From NCBI RefSeq assembly GCF_028858725.1, contig NC_084774.1:7538001-7602000 (forward strand): DNA of 64,000 nt, in the 5' to 3' direction. How positions within the stretch are numbered: the stretch's first letter is position 1; each line of letters starts with the position of its first letter. The notes beneath the pieces are model-generated. The model was not told the origin of the DNA. It made no database searches and saw only the letters and a list, made by a program, of their open reading frames with translations. This DNA is from Colius striatus. Lineage: Eukaryota > Chordata > Aves > Coliiformes > Coliidae. Shown here piece by piece: positions 49,301 to 60,800 of the stretch. The position numbers and the translations under genes were made by a program.

Positions 49301-52300
49301 AAGTTCCACTTAAACATAAGAAAAAACTATTTCACTGTGAGGGAGCAGTGAAACAGGCTGCCCAGAGGGGTTGTGGAGTCTCCTTCCTTGGAGGTCTTCA
49401 AGACCTGCCTGGACATGTTCCTATGCGACCTGATCTAGGTTGACCTGCTTCTGCAGGGGTGTTGTACTAGATGATCTCTAAAGGTCCCTTCCGACCCCTA
49501 CTATTCTATGATTCTGTTTTCTCCCCATCCTCTAGGTAGGAAGGGGGAGTGAGTGAGAAGCTGGGTGGACGTTTGCCTGCTAGCCAGAGTCCCTCCACCA
49601 CATGGTGGTGTCAGCCTTCCCTTATATCAGGAGCCTTTTCTGTACTAGCAAATAAGAATGTGCATTTTTAAATACCACAACCAGGAAAAGAAATTTAAAT
49701 GGGATGAGTGAGAAACACTGGACTTAAGATTCTGGGTTACAAAAAAATATGATTAGAGAGGCAGTAACATTACTGGCTGCAGATCCAGCTGCTACACCAT
49801 TAGGTGTAGCAGCATAAAACAGAAGCTGAGTTCATCTCTAAGTAGAGGCACTAAATTCTTCTTTCTTGTTGCTAGCAGTAGTGTAAACTAAGAGATGTAT
49901 GATAACTGTTGAGGATAATTTTCCTGATTGGTTCTCATAGGCTCTACAAAAGAAAGAGATATTTTTAAAAAAGCCCGTAAGAAACTGGGACTTGAGGATA
50001 AATTTGATCCGACAGCACCGACACCACAAGAAATCGATCAGAAGCCTGACATCTCGGGGAAGTTCAAGGTGGCTGGCACTTTAGAAGTTGGCAAAGATCT
50101 CAATCTAATTCTGGTTCTTACAAACTTACAGTCTGATTCTAAGACAGTTCATGTAAATATGACTGCTTGGAGCACTCTGTACACTAGAAGACCAGTTCAT
50201 GAGATCTGGAAGGACTCCACATCTGTCACTCTGTCTCCTAAGGAAGGTAAATTGTGAAATAAGTTTTAATCGTAACTGTATAATTGTGTTCTCAGTAAAT
50301 GGGCATTGGTAGCTGATCAACAAGGGTGAAAAAGCTCTAACAAACCACAGTGTTAAAGTATTATACAGAAAAGGCTAAAAAAAAAAATGACATTGCACTT
50401 TCATAAACAAAAAGTCAAGTTTTACACCATAATTTCCTTAAGTACTATTCACATTTTGGAAGACATATCTCAGGAGTGAAGATGGTGAGTAAACATGAAG
50501 TTTCATTTACCAAAATTTACATTTAAAAAGGTAAGGATTACATTAAAAGCACAGAAATCAACTCTGACTAAACGTGTTCTGGACAATTACAGGGAGCCTT
50601 ACTGAAAGGTAACAGGGCATGGCTAACAGCAGAAACAAGAAACCTGATCCATACACACCTCGGAATGGAATTAAAGCATGAAGGAATAGAAATAGCTGAA
50701 ATAGCCAGCTAAGCTCCACAGAAAAGAAAGTTTGTATTGAAGGATTGTTGAGGAGTAAAGGAACTCAGACTTTTTTTTCTTTCCATATGGAATTTGGTAA
50801 CACTACCAAGAAATTGCCTACTTAAATATGAGTATTGCTGGAAAGATTAAGTTAGGTTACCTCGTTAGGAGCTTGAGGTAGTAGATGTATCAGCATCTCT
50901 ACAGTGAACTGAAATATGATTGATCCACAGCTGATTTTAGCTTGTATTAATCCTAGGCTTCAATGCATATGGTCCCCATTTTCCTACTTACTTTTGGGAG
51001 ATTTTGCATTAGTAACTTATCTTTTCTTGTGTTTTTCATCTGCTGTATACTGCTGGAAAGTACTTTGTAGCTCACAGTGTCTGCATGCAGCGTGGCTACT
51101 CCTGAGTTTGATATTTAGTGCACAAGTGGCCAAAAACATGGAATTGCCTGTATTCAGAGACAGAGTATTCCAGTATTCCTCGATTTCAATTACGGCATGG
51201 AAACTACTGTAAAAACACATGAGAATAAAAAGTAGATAATGCTAGGAAAGATAAGAGAAATGTAAAGACATTATTCAGCTTGTCTCAGCACATGACAAGC
51301 AAATAGGACCGATGAGGCCTTATCACAGCATGTTTTGTAACTAGTGGAGTGGCACCAGCAAACTTCTTAAACTCCATTTGCCTTATCTTTCAGAGCAACT
51401 GGGAGGAAAATAAGCCAGGCAACATGACAGTAGGGAAAACAGGAGGGAAAACATTGAAAAAAGTCACTCTTTCTCTTTAACAAACTGATGAATTTTCAGG
51501 AACTGAGTGATGGATGAAGGCCTTCCTAGTCCCAGACACTGCATAATGGAAAATACTACAAAAATACTATTGGTATGAAACTCTGTGGTCTTATGAAAGC
51601 ATATATCAATTCCTTTTTTTGTGTTTTGTTTTGTTTTTTATCAGAGAAAGAATTTCCTATTAAGATACCATATACTGAATATCAACAGCAGTTAACCACA
51701 GACAATATGATTCAGGTAACTGCTTTATGTCATGTAGAAGGTGGTATTCAAGTGCTAGCGCAAAGAGACATCATCTTGGACAGTCCTGCCATCGACATAC
51801 AGGTAAATTGTCCTTTTGCTCCAACTGCAGTGGCAGGGAAAGTGAGCTCTTGTAAGCACTTTCTTCCCTGAAAGAGATGTTTCGCTCACGTTCTGACATG
51901 GTCCACTGTAGGATCTCATCATATCTCCTCTTCTGATGAGCAAGAAGGCTGAGATAGCAAAGAATACCGACAACCTGGCTTTTCAAGTGTTTTCTTTGCA
52001 CAGGTACCTGGTGAAGCAAAAGTGAATAAAGAACTGGATGTGGAAGTGATATTTACCAATCCTATTGATGTGGACCTGATGGACTGTGTGCTGCAGGTAG
52101 AAGGCAATGACCTGCTCAGAGGAATCCTTCAGATAGAGTAAGTACAAGAAAAGCCTCCTTTCTGCTTTTAAAGATACCTGAGCAAGAACATAGGCATAGA
52201 TGACTTGGAACCAAACAGTGGGATGAGACAGCAATTTTCTTCTTGCTGTAACCTGGGAGGCCAGTCAATGTAACATCTGGTAATGAAGAGCTTGACAGTT

Positions 52301-54368
52301 TTGAATCAGCTCTTCATCTAAGCTAGGCTTTGGCTCCATAGTTTGGGAGGGCAAGTAATTGTTCTCATAATTGCATAGAACTTGTTTTCCTGTCTAGCAG
52401 AACCCCACAGTTTCAATGAAAAACATATGCTTACAGGTTGAACTTTCCTGTCCTGATCTTAGGGCCAACAATATGATAGATGCCTGCTTCTCTCCATACT
52501 GTACCCAATGCTATACAGAATCGCAGAATCATGGGATGGTAGGAGTTGGAAGGGACTTTTAGACATCATCTAGTCCAACCCCCCTGCCAAAGCAGGTCCG
52601 CCTAGATCAGGTCACACAGGAAGGAGTCCAGGTGGGTCTTGAAGACCTCCAGAGAAGGAGACTCCACAGCCTCCCTGGGCAGGCTGGGCCAGTGCTCTGT
52701 CGCTCTCACAGTAAAATACTCTTTTCTTATGTTTAAATAGAACTTTTTGTGTTCCAGCTTCTTTCCATTAGTCCTTGTCCTGTCATTTTGCATTCATTAT
52801 TAACTGATTTTTTTGGTTTTTTGCTTTATGACAATGGACTGCTGGTGCCAGTCTGGGTGTTCAGCCTTTGTGTTTACATCAGACAGACAGACATGCATGT
52901 GAAAAGCAGGTGTACCAGTGTCCCAGCTTTGGGAACAAAAATGAACACGGATTGTTTAGACGCAGGTTTTGATCTTGAAGATCTCTAAGAAGTTCAAGCC
53001 GAAGCATGCTTCATGCATAGCTATTCTAGACACAATAAATCACGACTAAGGAGGATAGCTATTAAAGAGCAGACTAAACCGTGACCAGCACGTACTGTTT
53101 TGATGACTGAATTTACTAAGGCCTGAAACTTGAACACTGCTGAAATTAATGAGACAGATAGGAAAAATGGTGAATATACAACCAAAGGTTGGGCTGAGTT
53201 TTTTAATTAAAAAAGAAAAATTCCCAAACCAAGAAGTATAGGCACGTTGATTCAAGCCTGGCTTTCAAAACTCTACAAAATACTTATGTTAGGAGATTAA
53301 TAAACAGTCAAGTAACTATTAGATGGTGGTGTTGTGGTGAATGAGAAGATTGGAATAAAATCGGTACCTTTTGCTACAGATCTCAAATTCACATTTTTAC
53401 ACTTTGATGATTTTGTATCTTGCCTTGCCATTTTTCCTTCAGTATATCACAAGTAAACCAGGTTAAATTTTCAGATTGACCCCCACTTTGCACATATAGA
53501 AAACTGCACACAAATTTTGACGTATGCTAGCAAACACAGTTATTTAAAAAAAATAGCTGTCAAACAGGAGTGTGTTCTTCAACTGAATACACACACAAAC
53601 ACACACAGCAACTTAACATTGCCATTTGCCCTTGAGTAACTAACTAGGAATGGTATATCCCATAAGATTTCCTGAGGAAATTTAGCAATTTCATGTTGTC
53701 TGTCACATCCAAGTTTATCCTCAGGCAAGACGAGACACTATGACTGCGTAAGGCTGTTTGGGAATACCATAAACATGAGTCTCCCAAAACTGCAAAATAC
53801 AATGTCTTCAAACATTTTAACTTCGATATACTGGGGTTTTCTTGGTGCTATGATCTGTTCTATTTCAGGAGTTTGTATGAACATTCTTCACGGTCTCGGA
53901 TTATTCTTTTCTAATAACTCAGTTACATGTTCTACATCCTCTGTTCTCCGTGACTATTTATCCCATCCGATAGTAATATGTCCCCCTTTGTGTGATTATC
54001 TGGGTCACTGCACCATGTATTTGTGAGAGACCATAATGCATGGGTTTGAGTATGTAAATACATATCACATAGCCAAGTCCTGTATGGTCTTTTCATGGCC
54101 ATCCTACACTGAACTGACAGGAATTCTTACTTAAGATGTAAGATGGTTAGTGAAGAATCTCAAGCATGAAGCATAAACCTGTTCTCATTTTATTTTTTCT
54201 CCCTTTGTTTCCTCTTTTAGCGTACCATCATTGAAAGCCAGTGAGAAATCTAGTACAAAATTTAAGATCATTCCTTTTGAGACGGGTCCCAAACATCTAC
54301 TTGTTAACTTCTCCTGTGATAAATTTGCAGATATCAAGACCTTTAAGATGATAAATGTGATTGACTAA
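40334..54368 (+). CDS. protein-glutamine gamma-glutamyltransferase, TGM3-like (complete, 13 exons)
   Basis: Coding exons: 40,334-40,343, 41,621-41,788, 42,092-42,334, 42,884-43,002, 43,509-43,637, 44,996-45,173, 45,329-45,464, 46,362-46,465, 46,904-47,149, 49,941-50,246, 51,645-51,802, 52,004-52,137 and 54,221-54,368. All junctions are GT/AG and phases close; 2,079 nt give 692 residues (human TGM3: 693). The N-terminal beta-sandwich runs to about residue 140 and the catalytic core has Cys273 in YGQCWVFA, His331 in [10 protein letters not shown] and Asp354 in QILDATPQE. Two C-terminal beta-barrels follow. The calcium-site-1 loop reads VNANDDQG. By family knowledge it forms calcium-dependent isopeptide cross-links between glutamine and lysine side chains, TGM3 acting in epidermis and hair. 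The linker proteolysed in TGM3 (after about residue 460) is replaced by an unrelated Pro/Asp-rich stretch. CR1 insertions sit in introns 1, 5, 9 and 12. TGM6 is the main alternative name. Confidence 0.93.
41060..41400 (+). mobile_element. CR1 LINE ORF2 internal fragment
   Basis: A fragment from the start of the RT region (frame with [15 protein letters not shown], then GLDGIHP-type and LSIIHR-type remnants broken by frameshifts). No CR1 3' tail is attached. It lies 220 bp upstream of exon 2 of the first transglutaminase gene. Confidence 0.82.
41621..41788 (+). CDS. TGM3-like gene A exon 2
   Basis: Acceptor TTTATAG, donor GTATGA. It encodes the start of the N-terminal beta-sandwich: [28 protein letters not shown] and LTFIAETG, strongly matching the TGM3 N-terminus. 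Confidence 0.95.
42092..42334 (+). CDS. TGM3-like gene A exon 3
   Basis: Acceptor TTAAAAG, donor GTATGA, phase 1/1. The second half of the beta-sandwich: [24 protein letters not shown] and [11 protein letters not shown]. Confidence 0.95.
42884..43002 (+). CDS. TGM3-like gene A exon 4
   Basis: 119 nt, the invariant TGM exon 4 size. It starts with [16 protein letters not shown] and ends with GWNFGQ; donor GTAAAT. Confidence 0.95.
43509..43637 (+). CDS. TGM3-like gene A exon 5
   Basis: 129 nt, phase 0/0. Encodes [18 protein letters not shown] and [13 protein letters not shown], a core-domain helix region. Confidence 0.95.
43890..44480 (-). mobile_element. ancient CR1 LINE copy, minus orientation
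   Basis: A diverged match to reverse-complement CR1: a CAAGGATGGAGGTTTC-type segment, TGCACTACCCTC, TTTTTAGACTGAACTAGCCC, CTCAGTAGCCCTCC and GTGTCTCAACATCC, in the right order. It lies in intron 5 of the first transglutaminase gene. Confidence 0.75.
44996..45173 (+). CDS. TGM3-like gene A exon 6 (catalytic Cys)
   Basis: 178 nt. It begins with the calcium-site-1 loop VNANDDQG and carries the nucleophile motif RYGQCWVFA; the Cys273 codon is at 45,143-45,145. Confidence 0.97.
45329..45464 (+). CDS. TGM3-like gene A exon 7
   Basis: 136 nt, phases 1 to 2. [19 protein letters not shown], then a TGM3-like DEFYDASGN segment. The last codon (Trp328) is split across the intron. Confidence 0.96.
46362..46465 (+). 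CDS. TGM3-like gene A exon 8 (catalytic His and Asp)
   Basis: 104 nt, the standard TGM exon 8 length. NFHVWNESW carries His331 and [12 protein letters not shown] carries Asp354. Confidence 0.96.
46904..47149 (+). CDS. TGM3-like gene A exon 9
   Basis: 246 nt. [28 protein letters not shown], then [18 protein letters not shown], the end of the core domain. Acceptor GCTGTAG, donor GTAAAT. Confidence 0.96.
47493..48569 (+). mobile_element. CR1 LINE with reverse-transcriptase frame and internal deletion (intron 9)
   Basis: The frame at 47,569-48,288 encodes part of CR1 reverse transcriptase: [26 protein letters not shown] and [15 protein letters not shown]. The catalytic F-A-D-D box reads F-A-G-D. 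At about 48,290 the sequence jumps directly into the CR1 3' UTR (CAATGACAGGACAAGG), skipping the roughly 350 bp present in the neighbouring copy. It ends in ATTCCGTGATTCC. Non-functional. Confidence 0.93.
48570..49516 (+). mobile_element. second CR1 LINE copy abutting the first (intron 9)
   Basis: Starts abruptly in the RT region at TTCTGGGGCCAGTCTTATTC and runs through ORF2 ([34 protein letters not shown]) and the 3' UTR to the CTATTCTATGATTCTG tail. It is 5'-truncated, same strand as the host gene, and broken by stops. It is more like the copy at 26 kb than like its immediate neighbour. Confidence 0.95.
49941..50246 (+). CDS. TGM3-like gene A exon 10
   Basis: 306 nt. [12 protein letters not shown], a variable linker ([15 protein letters not shown]), then the first C-terminal barrel: [19 protein letters not shown] and [14 protein letters not shown]. 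The linker is where human TGM3 is proteolytically activated. Confidence 0.96.
51645..51802 (+). CDS. TGM3-like gene A exon 11
   Basis: 158 nt. [20 protein letters not shown], then [13 protein letters not shown]; end of the first barrel. Phase 0 at the donor GTAAAT. Confidence 0.96.
52004..52137 (+). CDS. TGM3-like gene A exon 12
   Basis: 134 nt. [19 protein letters not shown], then [14 protein letters not shown]; second C-terminal barrel. The donor is GA|GTAAGT (phase 2). Confidence 0.95.
52514..52790 (-). mobile_element. CR1 LINE 3' end, minus orientation (intron 12)
   Basis: Reverse-complement CR1 3' UTR: CAGAATCATGGGATGG, TTGGAAGGGACTTTTAGACA, TCTAGTCCAACCCCCCTGCC, GAAGGAGACTCCACAGCC and CTTGTCCTGTCATTTT. 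About 277 bp, 5'-truncated. Confidence 0.95.
54221..54368 (+). CDS. TGM3-like gene A exon 13 and stop
   Basis: Acceptor CTCTTTTAG; 148 nt ending in TAA at 54,366-54,368. [20 protein letters not shown], then [15 protein letters not shown] and MINVID at the C-terminus. Confidence 0.95.
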
Positions 54369-54535
54369 CACAAAGATATACAATGAATGGTCTATGTGGG
54401 TATAAATTTAACAAGATGCTGTAAGAAACCTTGTATAAGAAAACAAGGAGAAAATTAGCAAAGCAAAAAAACCCTCATTTCCTGGGATAATGGGTTACTA
54501 ACATCATATCCTTAATTTTTTACATTGGAATTTTA

Positions 54536-54541
54536 AATAAA
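54536..54541 (+). promoter_or_regulatory. polyadenylation signal of first transglutaminase gene
   Basis: AATAAA 168 bp past the stop codon, followed by a T-rich stretch; a plausible 3' end. Confidence 0.7.
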
Positions 54542-54559
54542 CTGAGAAATAGTTGCTTT

Positions 54560-57500
54560 TTCATTTACTGTTCTGAGTGTCCACGTTATTAAAGAGAGTA
54601 TCTTAATTTCTGTTTGGAGACTGTTTCTTTGACTTTTGTCTGGTTTCCTTTGAAAATTGTTCTTTTGGCCTTCACATGTCCCTGCACAAACCTCCATAAA
54701 CTCACCCTTACACATTTTAAAGCCTTATACAGTGTTTCTCCTTATTGTAACTGTGATACTACAAAACAGACAGGACGGTTTGCACGATGTATGTCATTTA
54801 GCTTTGTCTTTTTTGCTGCAAAGTCTGTCCTGACTATTTTTTTTTCTTTTCTGGTAAATCACAGTGACCAAATGAGGCACAGGAAATGTTCAAAAGGAAT
54901 TTGAGTGGTGTCCAATGTGAGGCCCATTTGACAAACATGTTAAGATAACTACCTTGCTCAACATACGTGATGTTTTTGCACATTGGTATTTTGCACTTGC
55001 TGAAAGTCTTCTTTTGGGAATCAGTCTTAAATCTAAGAGTATTGTAATTTGAGATGAGTTAAGAATTCTTCATTACAGATGGTGTGTCACGAAGTTGTCT
55101 TTCAGAGTTCAAGTTTAGTAAAGCTTACCTAAACCCCTTTATGCAGGGATAGGTACAAGCTGGGTTCTGGGAACATGTGAACTAGGCATGGCACCATGAG
55201 TGACTTGGTTTATGGCCAATAATTTTACAACAGTTAAATCAATCTCTGACTGAGAATGATCTGCGTACATAAAGTTAATCGAAAGTCAAGCTACTGCTCT
55301 GTTGTGCTCTGGGCTGCTGGAACAGGAAGGCTGTAAAATCTTAGCAAGGGCCTGGAGCCAGCTCTGTGCCTCCACTTCCACCACACAGCACAAGATACCT
55401 GTGACTTACCAAAGAGACTCTTCACTGTTACATCAGCAGCCCAAGCTCAGATTGGCTAGAAATTGTTTGCCCTTGCAGTCTGCAAAATTGCTTTAGGAAG
55501 GCACTTGCAGTGACCTAGTTTTCCAGTGCCAGTCACACAATGCCAATATAAGACCATACTGGATATATGAGAAAAGCTAAAGGCTGTACAAAAAGGCTAC
55601 AGCAGTACCCCCTTTTTCTCCCAATGTTCCTCAAGGCTTGCCCTCAAGAGCTCTCTCATCGTGTAGACCAAATAGTAGAAGTTCAAGCTCAAGCACAGTC
55701 TTGGATTTAGAATGTGGATATCCACTTAGTGGCTTCTTTTTTACATCTCTTGTTAAGCATGAAAAACCACCAACTACACTAAAGTCAAGCGACTTGCACT
55801 GTGAGAAATGAGAGAAGCTTGTAATTTGGAACTCAGGGGAATTAGAAGAAAGGCAACACCCTTCCCTTGCAACACTTCACATGCATGTGAAGTTAACTTC
55901 TCTAATTAAATGTGAGCTTATTTGGATTCAGATTCACAGAAGGGCTTCAGTAACATTTTTTCTGGAAGTTATCCTGATTTCCTTTTTCTCATAAAGAATA
56001 GCAGCAATACGATACAAATGTAAGGCGGTGGCCTGAGGCTATGATAGTGCAATACTTGAACAACAGACAAAATTATTACAGAGATAACGAAACAGAGAAT
56101 GTTTTTCTCTGAAAGTTAGCAAACTGCAGTGCAGTTTCAAGGCTCTGAGACAAGGGAAAATGAGGAACAAAATATTTTAAACTTTTTTAGATGATGAGTG
56201 GGTTGAATTGAGCTACGAAAAACACCTGTAACAATGTTAAGTCATTAGTCACTTAAGAACCATGACCACTGCATTCCAAAGGGATTACAAAAGCACCTGC
56301 TGGCTCTTTGCTGCGGTGAAGGCGCAGACTGGTAGGTGCCAGTTTGGGATGTACGCTGGCCTGAGAGAGAGAGGGGTTTTGCTGGCTTTGACACGCCCAC
56401 AGTGGGGTTCACCAACAGAAGTAAAGGAGGTGGTTGCAGCCGAGACAGAAAAAGTGTCCTGGGCTTTAATTACCTGTATGAGTAGCAAGGAAGAAGAAAG
56501 GAAACAGTCATACTCCAGTGGGAGCAATGTGTAACATCTGAAGCAATCACTATAAGTACTGAACACCTGAACTTAAGAACTGGTCGATGCGGTTTGTCAC
56601 TAGGGCTGTGTGTGAAGAACTGGGAACATCAGAGGCTTGTGGCTCTTATGGTTTCCAAGGAATATGAATTAAGGACAAGAGAAAAACCAACTAAAGTAGC
56701 TCTGAACAGCAATCAAATCCATTTGAGACGATTCCTGGAACAAGTTTTGACAGTCTGAACATCCCGGAAACTTCCAAGACGAGGAAGGACCTCTGAATTA
56801 CATAATGTAAGTGGAGATACACCATAACACGTAGACTGCTGTCATATACGAAAAATGTAGGTGTTTTTCTTTTAGAATAGGGCTAGCATGAATACCATAT
56901 ATGTAAGTACTCGTTGTCTTTGTGGCATCAAAAGAAAGTGTCTCAAAAAGGTACAAGCAGCCAATTTCTTGGTTAAAAAAAAAAATCTATCTTAGAAATA
57001 GCTGTTAGAGCTTAATTTCTGCTTCTTTTCCAGTTATTTTGATTTCTAACATTAAAAAGAAAGTGCTAATTTTAAGTCTTTATTGAGTGCTAAAACGTAA
57101 TCAGTGGAGCTGCAGAATTATACTGTTAAGTGAGGGTACAGAAATAAAAATAAATACATTCACAGTTGTGATGACTGACAGGATTAGAGTTTGCACCTAA
57201 AAAACTACTCGTGGTTAACAGCTTGGGAGTTCTTTTTGAAATAACTTTTTTCCTGAAATAGTAGTATGGAGCTGGCTCACATACCAGGTAAACAGATATT
57301 TGTTTCTGGTAAGTGTATAATTCCACAGAAGTCAGAGGGTGTTGCGATAATTGAGACTCAAAAAAAAAATCTGTAAAACCAACTCACGGCTCTTGAACAA
57401 AACCAGAAGTGACACGAACCGGTCTGGAAGTTATGTAATCAGGAAACACTCCTTTTTCTTTCATATGGCTTTTATATCCCACTACACAACTCGTTTCCTC

Positions 57501-57820
57501 ATCCCTGAAGACAACTTATTTATGGCACACCTATTATCCTTTGTAGGAAGTTCTTCTTGTCTTGGGATTCATGAGAATGCATTTCCTCTGAGTAAATAAC
57601 TTTGGCATCTCCTCCCATAATTACACCCGTGTTGAGCAGGAACATTGGCATTAAACATACATACATTATAGGAATTAGTTAATTCATTTGACAAGTCTAC
57701 GGGTATTAATAACAAGTCCTAACTACCTCTCCCTTCTCTCAAATTTCAGCTGCTGTCAGGAAAACATTGTTTTGTTCATTTTATGATTAATGTGACTTGG
57801 ACCTCCTTGAAGAGCAAAGT
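54560..57820. other. intergenic spacer between the two transglutaminase genes
   Basis: About 3.3 kb, AT-rich, no exon recognised. A slightly GC-richer patch at about 56,280-56,480 has an 90-codon open frame without features. The promoter of the second gene should lie towards the right end. Confidence 0.5.
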
Positions 57821-57853
57821 AGAAGCTATATACAATACTCATAAGCTGGGGGA

Positions 57854-57860
57854 ATGGCAG
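57854..57860 (+). CDS. TGM-like gene B exon 1 (7 coding nt)
   Basis: ATGGCAG followed by the strong donor GTGAGT. It splices in phase 1 to exon 2 and gives [11 protein letters not shown], the expected TGM N-terminus. A TATATA at 57,827-57,832 is too close to act as the TATA box for this ATG unless transcription starts at or after it, so the core promoter is unclear. Confidence 0.55.
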
Positions 57861-60800
57861 GTGAGTTCTGCATGTCATTTGCTTCCCTTCAACAGGTACT
57901 TTATTCAGGACTGTCTCCTTAAGATCATGCACTCTTAATATCTGTTCAGAGTTCTCAGCTGAAAGAAATTTTATATTGTAATTTGGTCTTGCATTTAATT
58001 TTCAAACTTTTATTGGTATAAAGACCTGTTTAGGAACATTTTTTTTTAGTTAAGCAGAAGATATTTTGGGGGAAATCACAAAAGTCCCATTACTTTAAAA
58101 GGCATCATGCAGAACTCCATCTAAATCCTCTTTTATTTAAAAGTTATTTCAGAGACAACTTACACTTTGTATTAACAAAATTAGTGTAATCTATCCTAAT
58201 GGAGCTGTAAGCACAGAGCCTATAGCATCTGCATGTAACTATATAATAACTCTAGAGGAAATATACGAGTCCTTGGTGTATGACAGCCCTGTAACAAAAC
58301 TCAAGCCAAAATTTTTACTATTGACCATTGGACTTACCAATTTAATGGAAGGTCTGCTTTTTCAGTTGCCCTTTCTCTGGTAAAATATAACTGCTTTTAG
58401 CAACCTCATCATGCCACTTACCAGCAAATTACTTCTTTCCACACTGGCTGCTTCATGTCTTTTGTTCTGTTTTACAGATCTGACACCAACACATATCAGC
58501 TGGCAGCCATCAGTAAATGCAGGCACACACCATACCGACAGATATGCCAACACAGAGCTGACTGTGAGGCGAGGACAAGCCTTCACCATTACCTTGTACT
58601 TCAACAGACCACAGCAGACCGGGGAGAGACTAGCATTTGTCACTGAAACAGGTAACACTTCCTTAGCTTAATCTATGTTCTCATACAACTGTAATCTTTA
58701 GCCGTGGTAGTTCTCCCCTTATTTCTATTTACAAATGCATTTTTTCTTCATATATTTGTAATGCTTTTCCCCTGGTAATGTGCTCATTTCAAATGTGAAA
58801 TTAACACTGAGACCACATTCTGAGGTAGAAACCAATTTCCCTTTCTGTCAGGACCATCCCCGTCAGAATCTCATCGCACAAAGGCTGTGTTTAACCTCTC
58901 TGAGGTGGGGGCAAGCGGCTGGAGTGCTGTCCAAGGACCCAGTGAATCTGGCTATGTGAACTTTACAATATCCAGTCCAGCCAACGCTGTCATTGGACGA
59001 TATAATCTTACTCTCCAGGTAACATCAGGGAACAAGATCTTCTCCAGATTCCTGGGACAGTTTGTATTACTCTTCAACCCTTGGTGCCCAGGTATGTACA
59101 AATGCCTTTGCTCTTCAAAGTAACCAACCTACTTGCTGTTGTAACTGTGCCATGAGCTTGCTGCCTGGAGCTATCTCTCTTTGCACAGCCGACAGCTCTC
59201 TTTGGGTGGCCCAGCAGCAGTGGCCGATGCACACATCACCACCTCCCCACCTTTAACATAACAAAATGTACTATATGGGGTGACATAATAGACTCTTCAG
59301 AACTGTGCAGATAATTTTTTCTGTAGATGAGGGTTGACATCTGTGGCTAAGATCATACAAAGAAATTACCAGAAGTGTATCTATGGTAAAACGTGTACTT
59401 TACTTACATACTGATTAAAACCCATTAATAGAAATTGACATCCTGCTTGTTTCTCACTATGTCAGGATAAAGTTTAATTTCAGAATGAGAAGACAATAAC
59501 TTTTTTTTTATTAAAAGCACTTACTAAAGGATCAGGTCTATAGTGGTCTGTCTTTCCATAGCAAAAAAGAAGAGTAACAGAAAAAAGGGTTCTTACTATT
59601 TAATCATACTTAAAAGGAAGAGATTTGTTGTAGTGTGTTGAGGGATTTTTGTTTTTGTCCTTTCTTTTAAAGGTTTGTTAATTTTTCTCCAAGTCATTGG
59701 TGGAAACAGTGTAGCTATAAAAAAAGTATACGTGAAGAACTGTCTGTAGAACATAATAACTGAGAGCATATAAACCTTAGGGAAAAGAAAAATGTTCTTG
59801 AGATAATTACAGAAGGACATTTAGATTGCTAAGCATCACAGTCAGGGCTAAAAGGATTTTTTAGAAAGTTGTCTAGTCACACACCAGGCTCCAAGGGAGG
59901 TTCAGTTTAATACTTAGGTCATTCCTGACAGATCTCAAATTCCTTCCTAAGGATCAGCCATTAGGGAAGCTCTGGTACTTCTCCCTCACAAAACACTAAC
60001 CTGATAGATTTTTTTTTTCTAATAACTAACTAAATCTGTTTTGCTTTGATTTCAGCATTCATCCTATATACAAAAGGCACCAAGAACAGATTTCCTTCCC
60101 TCTTGCCTTATCCTCTTGAAAAGAATTTCTGGAGTTGATTAGCATGTCTGCCCCATTCCTTATCCTCCTTTTTTCTACATTAAATACTTCTGAATTATTT
60201 CCTAAGTTTTATTTAGAGGATTTCTGAGCATTCTTGGTGTTCATCTCACTCTTTCCAGCTGATCTACACCTTGAAGTGTAGCACCTGGAACTGCACATGG
60301 TTCTCCAGGCCTATCCTGGCCTAAATGTCTGAAAATCAACAATGATGATATTGTAAACCAAAAAAAATGAAGTGTGGACAGTCACCAGAAAAAACAGACT
60401 TGTATAACGGGGTATCATTTTTAAAACAAATTACACAGTCTTTTTATTTGCAAGAAAGGAAGGATGGAAAGTTCCTACAGGAAGGGAGAAAAAAAAATTA
60501 TTTCCTGAAATCCTGAAGCTTTTGGAAAATTTCAAACATTATGAAATTAAACACAGAGCTAAATGCGTACCCAAAGAGTGATCAAAAACAAGCTAAACAT
60601 CTGTAGTAAGCCTGTGATTTCACAGTGGCTATGTACTGTGCCATAGTCTAGGGAAACCAACGAGTACGACAAAATCAAAGTGAATGTTTGAGCAGGGTAT
60701 CCTAACAACATTCCTGATAGCCTGTTGGACCAGGCAAGTAGAACTTGGTCCAGTTTGAAGACAAACACAACCAGAAAACAGAGGAAAATGTCATCTTCTT

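Noticed and set aside
51004-51212. Hydrophobic frame at about 50,916-51,212 in intron 10
   Set aside because: Lies in an AT-rich intron, has no start context or family match, and is not needed by the transglutaminase model.
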